The notes under the pieces were generated by a model. It did no database searches. It saw only the letters and a program-made list of their open reading frames with translations, and was not told the origin of the DNA. A DNA stretch of 64,000 nucleotides from Lunularia cruciata (taxonomy: Eukaryota; Streptophyta; Marchantiopsida; Lunulariales; Lunulariaceae). This document shows, piece by piece, positions 46,067 through 58,600 of the stretch (position 1 is its first letter; each line of letters opens with the position of its first letter). Location of the stretch: contig OX419755.1 of assembly GCA_948567375.1 (NCBI GenBank), forward strand, positions 17,799,001 through 17,863,000. The letters run 5' to 3'. The position numbers and the translations under genes are program-made.

Positions 46067-48274
46067 GTAGGTGCACCTGACCAACATTGTAAATTCATCA
46101 TTTCTCATATTTTGCAAAATTTCTGAATGCGGAAACGGGGAATAAAAAGCGAACGGTTGTAAATGGAGTCAGGCACGCATTTGACAACCGGGGTACTATG
46201 TGTTGGGTAGCTAACATTGAGGTTCTGTATATAAAGCTTTAGTGGATGTAGATTATGCGACACTGTCACCAATTCTTTGATCACGAACTAGGTCATTGCT
46301 GTATGTATACATCTAGAATTTAATTTAGAGGATGTCATTTGAGCGCTGTATCTCAAATAATTATAATGTTCGAAGCTTTGAAGAGTAAATTCAATGCCTT
46401 CTATTCCGGCTCTTTCCTACCTTGTTCGAGGATTCAAAATTCCAGATACGATCGGTTGATCGTACAATGCATTCTGTTTACGATAATTTTATTTTTAATA
46501 TATAGATATAAATTCTATATTTATAATAAATATTAATTATGTTATCATAATCTAACATTCATAACAAATACAATATCTCTTTTATGTTTGTTGTCTCTTC
46601 TTGTTATTTGAAACCTCACTAAATTATTTTACTTCTTAAATAGGCAAGAGTGCAACTCTGCGGGTCTCCGCAACACCAATCTAGGATTTTCTGCTATCTC
46701 CCCCATGGTATTTCAACAAGGGGGTTAAAGATGATTGTTATATGAAAACGATGGCCAATGTATCAGATTTATTTAGTAAATTAATTAAAATAAAAATGTT
46801 TATTAATTTATTATATTATATGTTTATAAATTTTTTAATTTTTTTAAAAATTTATGTATATTAAAATAATTTTAATTTTAATTTTTTCAATATATTATAA
46901 TTTTTAATTTTCATGACTCTACTTTTAATATATCAATATATTAACTTCTCTTAAAACTTGACCCTGTTAATATTTATCCATATGATTCTGACCTTTTAAT
47001 TTTGGCTCGATGCTCTTCACTCTTCTTGTACGTGTGATGGGTCTCCGTACCCGATGTGTATCGCTTTCTCCGATATTTCATAAATTCACATGCTCTCAAC
47101 GTCAGTGATCTATTTGCCGTCGGCCCTTCTGATGCCGCGGTCATACCACTTGGATCTAATCTATCGTTCCAAAGAACTTTCTGTCGAAAGGTGAATATAG
47201 TACACCCAGCAAGATCGAATTCTCACTCTTTTAGCAGCAAAAGTAGTGATCCGCTATCATCTCCACCTCATGCGTCGGTACTCATTTATGTACATACTTG
47301 CTCTAGACACGGACGAGGCTAAAGGGTTGTGTATATTGTTGTTCGTCGATTGATGAACAATTTTGCCATTTGGTGGTGTCAGAAGCGGAAGGTAGTGAAC
47401 AGCAGTGCATCACATTTCGGTGTTTGGGGACCTCTTCTGTCTATGGGAGAGTCGCTGAGGTTGCCCGGTAGAATTGTTTTGAGTGCATTTAATGTCATCT
47501 AGATCTTTTGCTTGCAACTGAAGTTTCTGTATGCACTTCTGTCGGTGATCTCCTATGCGAACCTGGAATGAATCGGAAAAGCGCGTAGGAGCTAGTATGA
47601 GCTACAGCACAGGTGACAGGATCCACAGAGGCTCTGCACATGCTCGAGCAGAGACAATTACTCACTCTTACACCCGATGTCTCCCTTTCTAACTTCCTAC
47701 ACCCGATGTCTTTCTTTCTAACTTCCTAGTTGGAGGTCTAAGGCCTGAGGTTCAATAATGCAAAAGTGACAGGTGTTGTACAAATGTCCGGTTTCGTTCA
47801 TTAAATGTGTATCAGAAACCTCAACCAACCAAACGCCGATGAAAGTTTACTGGTGGCCGTTATTGCAATTGAAGATAGATGACCGCGAGCCGTACCTGCA
47901 AATCTCGTAGCTCCCCGCGACGGTAAGCTCTGGAGGGGGATTTGTCAATCAAGGAAAACTATTGAGTACCGGGTGCTGCCGTCAGTCACTGGAAAAGGAT
48001 AGATAATCTGACAGTTTTAATTGCCAAGAATTTCAATCAGTTTTTCATGATTACCAGATAAATCATCATTCGCTCATGATGATTTTGGATCAGAGGAGGG
48101 TTTACAACTCTTCTGAACAATAGATTTAGAGTCGAACGTGAAACAAAATTTTGAAACCGAGAATTTGACTTGATTCCGTCGAAATTCGCTTCAAAATTAC
48201 CTGTGGAGATACAACGAACAAATTATGTGTCTCGCCACAAGAGTATCTTCCTTGGATAAGTATCTCTTCAAGCT
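46067..48274. other. No gene seen; very AT-rich block and a short tandem repeat
   Basis: 46,760-46,930 is almost pure A/T. A 29-bp tandem duplication is at 47,671-47,728. The 88-codon plus-strand open segment at 47,056-47,322 has no motif. The missing C-terminal kinase exon of the upstream locus was looked for here and not found. Confidence 0.6.
47671..47728. repeat. 29-bp tandem duplication
   Basis: CACCCGATGTCT followed by a C/T-rich TTTCTAACTTCCTA is repeated immediately with one or two mismatches. Confidence 0.95.
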
Positions 48275-48505
48275 ATTAAGCACGTTTCTGGTTTTTACAG
48301 GGAACTGCTCGCAGATAAATTCGTGATATATAATTCGAACCACATAGTACTTGAAGATCATCTAGGTACTCAGTTCCAATCGTGGCAAATATAGTCTCAT
48401 ACAAATTTGAGGATGACTCCGGGTGCTCCATGTCAAGCCGCACATCCAAATAGTTACCAGTTGCCGAATTTCATGAGTAATCGTTAACGCACTCTCCTTC
48501 ATCAC
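48275..48505 (-). pseudogene. Exon-like C-terminal coding fragment, unassigned
   Basis: On the minus strand the sequence after a good acceptor (AACTTACAG, ending at 48,506) has a coherent frame. It begins DEGECVNDYS, has one TGA, then NSATGNYLDVRLDMEHPESS, then NLYETIFATIGTEYLDDLQV, ending RAVPCKNQKRA and a TAA. The run from the TGA to the end is open for about 65 codons and looks like a real last exon. I recognise no family. It might belong with the minus-strand B-lectin-like ORF, but the simple splice between them gives a stop, so the link is not supported. Confidence 0.35.
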
Positions 48506-48537
48506 TGTAAGTTTGTTCTGTGCGGAAACATTAACAG

Positions 48538-48698
48538 TAGAGCTCTCGTGGCACAACGACGACATGCTCTATCACAGGAAGAGAAGATACTGTTACAAAG
48601 TGAATTGTTCAATCTGGGGGCAAATATGTACAATGCTGGCCACATTGCTGTTGGTCCAGCGCATAAACCTCTGGCGGATCAATATTTCAGAAAAATTA
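48538..48698 (+). CDS. Possible exon, unassigned
   Basis: Bounded by an acceptor (ATTAACAG, ending 48,537) and a donor (GTAAGA at 48,699). The plus-strand frame reads RALVAQRRHALSQEEKILLQ, then SELFNLGANMYNAGHIAVGP, then AHKPLADQYFRKIK. The text looks protein-like, with an amphipathic helix followed by a loop, but no partner exons are recognised on either side. It overlaps no other called feature. Confidence 0.3.
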
Positions 48699-48866
48699 AA
48701 GTAAGAGGATTATCTGTCATGGACAGAAGAAATTGTCACGAACTTTGCTATTACGCCTTCAGGCATAGTTGTTCATAGCGCTGAACTACACTGACCTTGC
48801 TCGGTCCAGAGATTAAAGTACTTGAAAGGAGTCTCCGGGGGGAAACTCCGGTGCGTGCAACGAGTA

Positions 48867-49445
48867 TCAGTCCACAATAGAAAGCAAGTCTTGCCACAAA
48901 GTGACATGCTCTACCTTCCAGTTGTAATGCCGAAGCTCAAGACTCATGTGATGGTGCCACTCAACTGAATCCTTGATGAACAGAACCTCGTAGCCTACTT
49001 TAGACGAAACACCGTTCAGCGCATACGGGTGCTGAATCACCGACCAGGCGAAGCTTCCATCTGGATAGTACAAATTGAAATCACCATCATCTGCAATCTT
49101 AGCAAAGCAGTCTTCAGCCGACGAATTATTTATCCCTGGGCCGTGAGTCCACACTGGTGCTTTAAACCCCTCTTCCTTCATCTGCGCTAGTTTTATTCTG
49201 CAATACTTGTCAAGGTACACTCCCCACCCATCCCAACCCCGTATGTAGTGCCCGGGCATCAGCACATTGTTGGTCGCAAACGACCCATTCAAACCGGGGT
49301 TGTACCCATACGCCAGCCCGTAAACTTTCGACTTCTTTATAAATGCCGTGGACTCCACATTATCCACCTGCAGAATGAAACATAAAATCATAAGCACGAA
49401 CTCTGGGAACCACCTGTGCAAACAATATCGTGGTTGCAAACCCAT
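48867..49445 (-). CDS. Secreted B-lectin-like (bulb-type lectin) protein, probable
   Basis: A 192-codon minus-strand ORF starts at an ATG (49,443-49,445). Residues about 13-30 are hydrophobic (FPEFVLMILCFILQV), a plausible signal peptide. The body has VLMPGHYIRGWDG and WGVYLDKYCRIKLAQ, then FAKIADDGDFNLYYPDG with FAWS. The last part resembles the bulb-lectin repeat (QxDGNLVLYxxxGxxxWxS), with Asp-Gly-Asp-Phe-Asn-Leu-Tyr kept approximately. Such lectins bind mannose-type sugars outside the cell. Alternatively, TTCATTCTGCAG just before VDNVEST could be an intron acceptor, in which case the true start lies upstream (toward 49,900) and the apparent signal peptide is intron. The single domain is short for a lectin receptor kinase; no kinase follows. 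Confidence 0.5.
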   Translation of the reverse strand: MGLQPRYCLHRWFPEFVLMILCFILQVDNVESTAFIKKSKVYGLAYGYNPGLNGSFATNNVLMPGHYIRGWDGWGVYLDKYCRIKLAQMKEEGFKAPVWTHGPGINNSSAEDCFAKIADDGDFNLYYPDGSFAWSVIQHPYALNGVSSKVGYEVLFIKDSVEWHHHMSLELRHYNWKVEHVTLWQDLLSIVD

Positions 49446-52217
49446 TTCTTAGCACACTCCCTCAGGGTGTATGCTCCCCCACAGCAAACACTTTTCCCTC
49501 CTCCTCCTCCCTCTGTCGATTACGCATTCACTTCACTGCAAACTCGTCGTTCCACAGCTCCCTATTAACACCACGAATGCTCCCGAAGTTTCGAACTCTC
49601 TCCTCCTCACTCTGCCAATTGCGCTTTCAAACTCCAAAACTCCAAAATCCTGTATCTAGAGCTCCATACAACTCCAGCATAATTACTGCCTGTTCTCAAA
49701 CCTCCGGTTCACCCCTCTCTGCCCGTGACCAATACACTCTCATTGTAACAGCAATCATCTTCGTCAGTCAGCCCCCATCAACCACAATTCAACATCCACC
49801 ACGACAATGTGCGAGTCTATCGACAGATTTGATATTGCACTCAGTACACTCAACTCAAACAACAGCGAACACCTGTGCCCCTCCTGACACATGAAATGAA
49901 TCACAGATCTAGAGTACGATATGTGTACTTCACACAAAGCTAGAATGTTGTGAAAGGTGGACCAGTCGGCGTGCACTTTGATGATAATAGTGGCCAAAAT
50001 GAAAGAACATGACACCAATACCGCAGCGAAAGGCGACCAATACTACACTTCCTCGTCGTCGTTCAGATGAGACCTCCCCGACAACAAACAGGATTTGAAC
50101 TTCTCCATACCTTCTCCACTTCTCCAGTAAAGCCGGTAAAAATAGCCAGCCATCTAATGATTTTACCTCTCGGATTTGGCACTTCCTACCTTTTCGCTCT
50201 AGCAAGTGTCTATCATTTCCGGGCAATGATGTGATTTCGCCTTTGTTTCCTAGACCGCTACCCTGTTTCATAAATTCCTTTCACGCGTCGTACTATTCTA
50301 AATCCATGTCACTATCAACTTGATTTCCTTAGTTTTCTTAGCCGCCCTTCTCTGCGGCTTCGGTTTAAATGTGAAACGTCTTACTTTGTGCTTCGTACGC
50401 TTTGAGTTTCAAGTTGTCACGTGTCCTTTCTTTCTCTCTCTTCTTCTGGTCTCTTGTTCTTGAATCTATTTTCACAGAGAACTCAAACTCGGCTCGCTTT
50501 ACTCTTAGATTGGTAGACAAATGATTTTTAGATCAAACTGTTTTACTGGCGAATTTGAATATATGAAAAACACAAGAGAACATAATAATGGAAATCCAAT
50601 GTGATCTGTTCTCTTGTTCCAGACTACGTTTGGACTCAATTAGTTTGAAGCATTTTGGATCTTCTTACGTTGATTTTTTGCGCTGAGTGTATCTTGGACC
50701 GTGGAATTAACTTATCTCACCAAGGAAGAATGGGATTGTTTAACTCTTGTTTTTTTTATTCTAACATCAATCTACCCAAGGAACGCGAACGAAAGAAACG
50801 GACTCTAAGGAATTAGCTTTCACTTCTATGTTTGTCTAAGGTTTCATTCATAATCATGCCAGCGTCTTGGGTAGTAGTACCAGTAGTAGTAGGCAACTCA
50901 TATCAATAGAAGAGTGATACAGGCTGAAAGAAAAAGGAAAAAGGAAAAAGTAAAGGTAATGTGAAACTTTAGAATTAGTAACTGATTGTTTGGTAATCAT
51001 GACAAGTAAATTCGAAATGAATGTAAACATTTAATGTCAGAAAGTCATTTTTACCGAAGGAACCCCATCGTAGTAACATGTCTTGTCACATATCTATTAC
51101 AAAATTGCATAATAATATCCGGCATGTATTCAAAGCCTGAGGTAATTCAGATGTCTACAACCTCATGGTAGAACTTCCCTGTCATGCGCAAAGATTTTAG
51201 GATGTAACTCATTGTCCTCTGATCACCTTACTACTCCAACTTCAACTAATTTTAGGTGGTAACAGTAGAAACTCAGCTGTTCTTAATTGTCTCTTGCCCA
51301 AGATGGAAACGATAATCGGGTTGCTCTCAACTGAACCTCACTAAACGCGCTCCTATTTCCTCAACTTTCGATGCCTCTCTGCTGGGTTATATGACATAAG
51401 ATCATACTTGACATAAGATCGCCGCTCAATTTCCAAATTTACACAAGTGAATGGATTTGCTGCCAAGTCGATTGTGTCAAGTCTGGTCTGAGAGCTGCCT
51501 GTCCCTACTCTATTTGTTGGATAGAGTGGGATGCGGAGGAGACTTAGGTTGAGTTGAGAAGTACCTGTCGATCTTTGTGTCTGCAATCAGATTCACCATC
51601 GATATTTTCTCGTGGTACTCTCTGCTCCAACCATTGCAGTGGCATTCATCTTCCGTAACTTTTTGAATGGCGTTTGTGGACGGCGTGGCTAAGTTCATCA
51701 TCCCAATGGACCAGTACTCTTGTGCTTTTACAAATCAGTTTTCTCATTTGCTTTTTATATCTTTGGCCTGCACCTTCATTCATACCACTTTAGTTCGAGT
51801 CGGTAAAGAGATCATCTTTCTAATTATGTATATTGCCCTTCAAGAGAAAGGCAACGGGTGAGACAAGAGAAATGAGATTCCAGATTTTTGGAGAGCTCAC
51901 ACACATATAACACACATATGAGTGAATATTAGATTTTGTTCGTTTTTCAATTCCATTCTGTTAGTATCTAGATTGAAGGTTACGGAGAATTGAATAGAAA
52001 GCTTTGAATACTTTTAGAAAGCTTTGAATACTTTTAGAGTGATTATTTCACATTGAGAGTGAGATGTTGTGCATTTCCAATTCTAAACACTTGGTAGTCA
52101 TGTATTAGTTCTAGGGGAATCTAGTTTAAAAAAAATAAAAATTATTTGAATTTATAATTTAAGTTTTGGAGATATAGCATTTATTCATATGAATTGGGAT
52201 GTGAGGGGATGTGATTT
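49446..52217. other. No gene confidently seen
   Basis: Overlapping open segments on both strands at 49,430-50,271 (one Ser/Thr/Pro-rich on plus, one basic on minus) have no recognisable domain and shadow one another. Upstream exons or the promoter of the minus-strand lectin-like gene should lie at 49,446-50,300. From 50,300 to 52,000 nothing is visible apart from short A/G-rich words and a 20-bp tandem duplication at 51,998-52,037. Confidence 0.5.
51998..52037. repeat. 20-bp tandem duplication
   Basis: AAAGCTTTGAATACTTTTAG is repeated twice without change. Confidence 0.97.
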
Positions 52218-52269
52218 TTGCAGGTATGGTGTAATACAGAGATGAGCATGATGTGTTACTATTATTATT

Positions 52270-54450
52270 CTTGTGCTAGCCATGGCTACATTTTTCCATG
52301 TGGGGTTGCCCAAATCGGTTCAGGATATACCATGTCCAATATGTCACCTATGCTTTCCCTTGCAAAAGGTAAAGACCCATGTGGGAAGGATGCACACAGA
52401 CTATAATCAGACCACTTGGGATGCTCACTTGAGGCAAGCAATCACATCTACAGCGGTGATACTCAGGATTACGCATACTTCTTCCATCCCTTCATTGACC
52501 ATTCTAAGGATCCAGATTGAGTTGTGTGAGTGGTTAGCATCTCAAGCAGGTTGTATTTTGAGACTGGTTTTCCATGTCCATGTTTGTTTCATAGGCTAGA
52601 CAGACTTTTTGCCTACCACTTGAGTTTTTGGCATGTGATCCCTTGGACCAAGTGAGGGATTGGGTTGCCCAGAGGAGTCTACAAGGGCTACTCATTTTAG
52701 GAGACAGATTTTTCCACAAGATACCGCAAAGTACATTTGATTACAATGATGTAGGATACTGGGTCAAGCGGGAGAGTTTAGTAGAGCAGCATGAACACTA
52801 CTACCCTTTGTTTATGGTTAGTCCCACTGATGAGACTATCTTTTCCCTACACTCATTACATCTTATGGCAGGAGAGAGATTACCATTAAAGGTCTTAGAA
52901 TTATCAACTTGAGCAACTTTTATATCTTGATAGGTCGCTTTTTGCATAGGCATTCCGCACTACCTCTGCCTCTCCTCGAGAGGCTTGTCAAAGATAGTAT
53001 ATGAGTATCTTACAGATTTTTTTCAGCATATGATCTCCTAGTGGATTTACCAAGCTATTTCAAGTGGCTACAACAATAGCAAGGAGAGATATTACTCTAT
53101 TAGTTAATTGGGTGTTAGGTGCTAGTTGACTTCTTGTGATGGAGAAGGATACATGGGGCATTAGACCAATTTCTATTGGAGAGATCTTTCTATGCTTGGT
53201 TAGCCACACCATTGTCCTTCAGTATCATTCTCACTTTTGATAGCAACTCAATCCACATTAGTTTAAGGTAGCTACACGTAGAGTATCTAGGCATTAGGAC
53301 ACTTAGATATCCATCCAAAGTGGGGCATCGTATTGGTGCATGTTGAGAATGCATCTCTTGGGCACCCATCTTTAGAGAGTTTAAGGAGTCTAATGGATCC
53401 TTGATGAGTCTTATTCTTTTTGTGTGATCACTCTATTGCTTGCTTGCTTTCCTTTACTACCGGCATGGTTGGTCATAGGATGGAGTCACCATCTTGGAGT
53501 TGGTTATCGATACACAATAGGGAGATCCTTTAGGGGGCCTTTTATTCCATGGCTCACTTCAACCTTTGATCACTGACTACCAACCTACATCTTGTAGGCT
53601 TGAGAGTCAAGGTGTCAAAAGTGCAAAGCATGGTCATCTTCAAGCATCCCTCTCCACCTTGAGCTTCTAGAAGGGTGTATCACATCTATAGATGGACTAT
53701 GTATTCTTGTAGTGCCAATAGGATCCAAGGATTTTGTCACATGCTTCTAATTTTTTGCCCTTGTAGGGGATATCCTCCATGTGGATGACCTTCCTCTACT
53801 AGGAGATCCATAGATGGCATTTGGTATACTCTCCTCTAGCATTGCTTGTCACCAACTTACCTTTTTTGCACAATTCCTCCTTCCTTGATCTCTTGTCACA
53901 TCTTAGAGCTTTTGATAGGAGGATTTTGGGAGTCTCTGGTGATATCATTGGACAAGAGACATTTGAGTGTGTGATAGGGGACTTGGCACATAGATAAACA
54001 TCTCTACCAATCTAGTGTTGAGCGGTAAGCCTCTTGTCTATGGAGGAGATGATACCTATAGCATTTTGGGTACTTGGGCTCTCTTGGCACCCCTACTTTC
54101 CTCTTGTTTTGTGGTTGCTAATAGGCCAATTTTGGAGACATATGTGACTAAGGTGAAAGAGAGATCCTTTTCTCTCCGGATGCTATTGTGGAAAATGAGA
54201 GATGGTCTATCCCTAAGCATGGGAGGACCTTCCATCCTTTGCTTCACTGCAGTCAGATTGGACCATAGGTTTGCAATCTTCCTTGATATAACAATAGTGT
54301 CAACCTTACCTACATTCTCTCTTAGTTGATCCATCCATTCTTCATGCCACTAGAGCACATCTTTGCTCTTTCTCTAGCAAGGGTGTAGGCTGTTGGATCC
54401 TAGCTCAATCTTGCATTAGGGATTCCAACTCACACCAACTACTTTCTCTA
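52270..54450 (+). pseudogene. Decayed reverse transcriptase of a non-LTR-type family with an N-terminal C2H2 finger
   Basis: A C2H2 finger is encoded at 52,333-52,395 (CPICHLCFPLQKVKTHVGRM then H; CX2CX11HX4H). It is followed by Trp/Leu-rich text (WDAHLRQAITSTAVILRITH; FLACDPLDQVRDWVAQRSLQ with GLLILGDRFFHKIP). Further on, WGIRPISIGEIFLCLVS (near 53,160) and GDPLGGLLF (near 53,525) match the RT blocks PIxxGE and QGDPLxxLLF of a non-LTR-type RT. The aspartate box after it is not clearly readable. Many stops interrupt the frame. From memory of such proteins in seed-free plants, the finger-plus-RT order looks like one repeat family, but I could not confirm it here. Confidence 0.65.
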
Positions 54451-54699
54451 TAGCAATGAGATTCTTTCTAGGTTTGATCCACCCATTTGCATCTTCATTA
54501 CTCACTTGTGAGTGAGTTTGATTTTACACTAGATGCAACAACAATACATATGACATGACATCCTTTTGGAAGACAGATTATAGCTACCCATGATGCCATA
54601 AGGGATATTGTAACAATATAAAGTTTAGTGATGAATTTAGTCAAGGTTAATGAAATAGCAAATAAGCTAAATTAGCCTAGAATATTCTAGAAATATCTA

Positions 54700-55560
54700 A
54701 GATACTACTTAGTACCTTACAAGTACTGAGTAACATGCATGCCAAGTGGTGAAGCTGGTAGTTTAGCTTGCATCCCAAGTAGGTAGCTTCTAGAAGCTTC
54801 CAACTAGCTTAGCTTGTATGCCAAATAGACAACTTCTAGAAAAAAAGCTTCTTGAGAAACTTCACGGTTAACTTGGCTTGCATTCCAAGAAAGCGGCGTA
54901 AAGAAACTTCTCAAGAGCCTTGTATGCTCCTTATAAATACCAAAGCCAAAACTCATACTAGGCATTCGGAGTTTCCCACACATTCAAGTGTCCCAATGTG
55001 ATCTTCCATTCTCTTATTTCTCTCCTTGGTCTCGGTCGTTTTACAGATATAGTGTTTTTTGTGGCACAAGATAGTGGATACCTTGCTTGGAGGGAGCATT
55101 TGTATGCTTTGCAGACAACACATGTCAAAGTAGACTTATACTCAATTTGAAGTGATCAGGTGATATTGGCAGATGTTGTGGTTCTAAACCTCCACATGAT
55201 GCAGTTTTGGAGGGAGTGATTACTCATCTCCTTGGATGGGTGGCAACCAGAGCAACAACATGCCACGGTCTCCAAGTATAGGGGTATGCAGCAAGTCACC
55301 TCTTTGTAACTCTAGCCTTAGAGTTATATGGAGCAATGAACATGGCATTTGACACATTTGTCATGGAGTGCACAAGAGCTTATAATATTAGAAATCAAGG
55401 GATATCACTCGCACTCTCATTCTCACTCTCACTTTGATACTTTGTAACATACTTTAGATAGCATGTGTCAATTGCTCTGCAAAAAGCATTGGTTAGTGCA
55501 ATCCATAGGGGAACATTCCCACTAGGTTATGCTCTTCAGATGCTTTAGTAGTTTGTAGTT
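54700..55560 (+). repeat. LTR-like sequence with TATAAATA box
   Basis: Repeated AGCTTGCAT-CCAA and CTTCTAGAA words (54,766-54,900) are followed by CTTATAAATACC at 54,930. A leader-like stretch and CACAAGATAGTGGATACC (55,062) come next. The layout (short repeated words, TATA, leader) is typical of a plant LTR, but no second copy was found in the window, so this is tentative. Confidence 0.35.
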
Positions 55561-55570
55561 TGTAAATCTT

Positions 55571-55670
55571 ACGATTTGCATAGCTCTGATATCTTAGGTG
55601 TAGTAAGGTTTTCTCTTCCTTGTATAGCTTGATCTGGTCTTCTCATCCTTTGTGTTTGCAACAAGGTCAA
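55571..55670 (+). repeat. GC-richer short dispersed repeat, copy 5 (diverged)
   Basis: GATTTGCATAGCTCTGATAT (55,575) matches GATTTGCATAGCTCGGATAT at 23,096. TTCCTTGTATAGCTTGATCT with GGTCTTCTCATCCTTTG matches the core at 23,187-23,210. The part between these blocks is deleted relative to the 23-kb copy. Confidence 0.7.
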
Positions 55671-58600
55671 TTATACTTATTCATAGTGAATTGTTAATAT
55701 CTTTCCATTTAGGATAAAGCATCAAATTCCATTTTTGAGAGTGTATTTTTCCTCTTTATAAATTTATTATCCTTTTTAATAGTTTAGCAAGTTTATGTAA
55801 ATCCATTCATGATGAAGGTACAATCATCAGTTTGGATCATTTGATAATGTAGATTAGCATGCACTATAATAATAAATACTAAAGTAAACCCCTTGCATCA
55901 TGTATGGAATGAAAAATGCCATGAAGACATGTGTCATCCCATCCTATCCTTCTGCATGTCCATCATCCCCTTTACATGCATTGTCCTGTTCGTCGCCTCA
56001 TGGGCAGTTCGGGGATGAGAACTACTCTATCACTATAAATATTGATTTTCTTATAATAATAGAAGTTTTTCTTGTAGAAATAAAGAGATTTTTCGGTTAA
56101 AATTTTAATGATTCAATTATATACATGATATCACATGAACTTGCAGATGATAAATGCATTAAAAATAACCATAATCTTAGTTAAAATAAGTGTTAGACTG
56201 AAAATTTTAATTGATAAAAAGAAGCAACCTTATTTTAAACGTCTATTCAATGATTTGCCGTAAATAGATTTCATTACTAACACATTCAATTTCAGCCACA
56301 TAAATTATGGAATTTTACTCATAATACACTCAAACCACTCATTATTTTATGATCAGCGAGAAATAGGTCTTCCATCTCACCGTTGTGTTCAAGTTATGAA
56401 ATCTTTGGGTATTGAGAGAGATATGCTTGAGAGCATATATTTATAAAGCAAATCTGAGAACAACAAGCTGTATCCAAATTCTTGGTATTTTTTTACCAGC
56501 AGACGTAAAACAGACTTTAACTTCATGTCCCGCCTTAATTGAAGCATTGAATTACTAGAATAGAATAGGTTACGTCTATACTTGTTGTAAGAAGAAAATT
56601 ATTAGTATTATCATTTTGTAACTAAGAGTCTACGTGATCTGTTTAATAACGTAAACGAGAAAGTAGAATGAAGGCTGAAAACAGGTAAAATTTTGAAAGA
56701 GCTTAATTATAAAAAGGCTTATAATATAAATTCGTCAACAAATCATTGGTGACAATATAAGTACAGAACCATATCCAATCTTTTAGCAAATTAGCTGATT
56801 AATCAAGAGATACCTTATCAATACAACGATAAAAAAATTTTTCTTTCTGCTATTCTTAGATTCTTTGATGGGTTTAAATTTTCTATCTTAAATGTCCATG
56901 TAATATTAATACTAGGTAAAATTTACATACGTAATTTTCAAAATATGAGTGGAACACAATAGTCCTGGCTCTCTAGATTATTCTGCAAAGCAATAAAACA
57001 AATTACTTCGTAAAATCTACACCGAGATCGAGATACTTACCGGAAAATAAGGAAAAAACATAATGTAAAAGATGAGGAACACATTATATGGCGAGGTTAA
57101 AAGTGCAGGCGCATATTGTGCTTGATCAGATTTTCCGATGATACATGTAAATGTTAGCTCGATGATCTCATGAATGCATGATAATTTTCTACAATGTAAG
57201 TAAGCTCAGATCTGATATGTGAAATTGAATCTTTTATTCAGCAAATACATTAGCTTATGGACAGAACTTCTATAAGGATCGGATCTTATCATTAGAACAC
57301 TATAATTTACACATAATTCTACTCAAGAAAATAATCAAATTTAAGTAGGCAATGCTTTTCATTATACCTTCTAGATTTTACGTAGGATTTATATAGAATC
57401 AATATGACAATGACAAGCAGTAATAGCTTTACTGACATTAATAAGTATCAGTTAATTAGCTGACAAATTTTGACAAAATTGAACGTTAAAGCACTTAGCA
57501 TGATAGTTAGCAAAGTCTTTAATTTGCTCCATAATTTAGTCGATATGCTCATCGCATCAGTTAGCTACTGTTCTAGTGATGTCAATAATATTTTTCTATT
57601 TTACTGTTATATTAATCGCCCCTTCCTTTACATTTGGGATGTAGTAACAGCATGCGAAATCGTTTGGATGGACTTGATAAAAGACGTTTACAAAAACATG
57701 TTACAAGGAAAGTCCTAAGGAAGCGCGTAATTTTAGCATTATGTGAACATGGTTCCGTGATGACACCAGGAACCATGGTGTCATCCTCAGAACACCACCT
57801 GCTCACTTCCCGTCAGAGCTCTTCTCGTTGCCGGGATCCAGTTCCGGTGGATCCGAGAATCTAACGGAACAAAGTTCTACAAACTGTTTTGACGTTTCCA
57901 ACGGTGGACTGTCCAGGAATTCAAGTCAGCCCTCAAGAATAAACTTTAGCTCTACACGTAAGCTACCGGTGCCTAAAGTACACCGACTTCGAGTACTTTT
58001 TTACACTACGGTACAGGTCTAGAGTGGCGCACTCAGTCTTATCCAGAGTTTATCTTCTCTCCCGGTTATTTCTCTCCACCGGCAGAAGTTCTCTTGTTTG
58101 TTCCAGAGGCTCCAGTCCCGCCTCAGGAAAATGGTTTGACTTAGCGGTACCGGTCTCTCTAACATTCTCCCTGTTCTATCAAGAGAGATACGAGGGATGG
58201 TCGACTTTCATCACTTTTCGTTCGGGCTACAAGTATTTACCTTTTATTTATAAGGTTGTCAAAAAAAATATTTTATTTGCATACTGTTATAGATAATTTG
58301 GAGTACAAATTTTTTACTTAATGTAAAGAAAATTTTATACTCGAATTGAAATTCCTATAAGTTACATCAGCAGAGAAAGAGAAGGATAGGTATTCACATC
58401 AAATCTTTTGATACGCGGGACGCTAAACGGGACAAGAGGCATAGTTGCTTAGTTTCTAAACAAGAGATAGATTTAAAAGTAACCCACTTTTTCGCATTTG
58501 GATTTAACCAAACCCAAAGTTTGCCAAATTCAAAAGCACCTTTCTTTGCCTTGACTCATCGCATTTATCCTGTATAACTGTAAGTAAGAATACCTAAATT

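Noticed and set aside
49430-49894. Ser/Thr/Pro-rich 154-codon plus-strand open frame
   Set aside because: No domain; it overlaps the probable upstream part of the minus-strand lectin-like gene and has low-complexity composition.
54015-54334. Overlapping 104- and 92-codon open frames on both strands
   Set aside because: They lie inside the decayed RT pseudogene. Only the plus strand continues the RT-type text and it is interrupted, so no separate gene is called.
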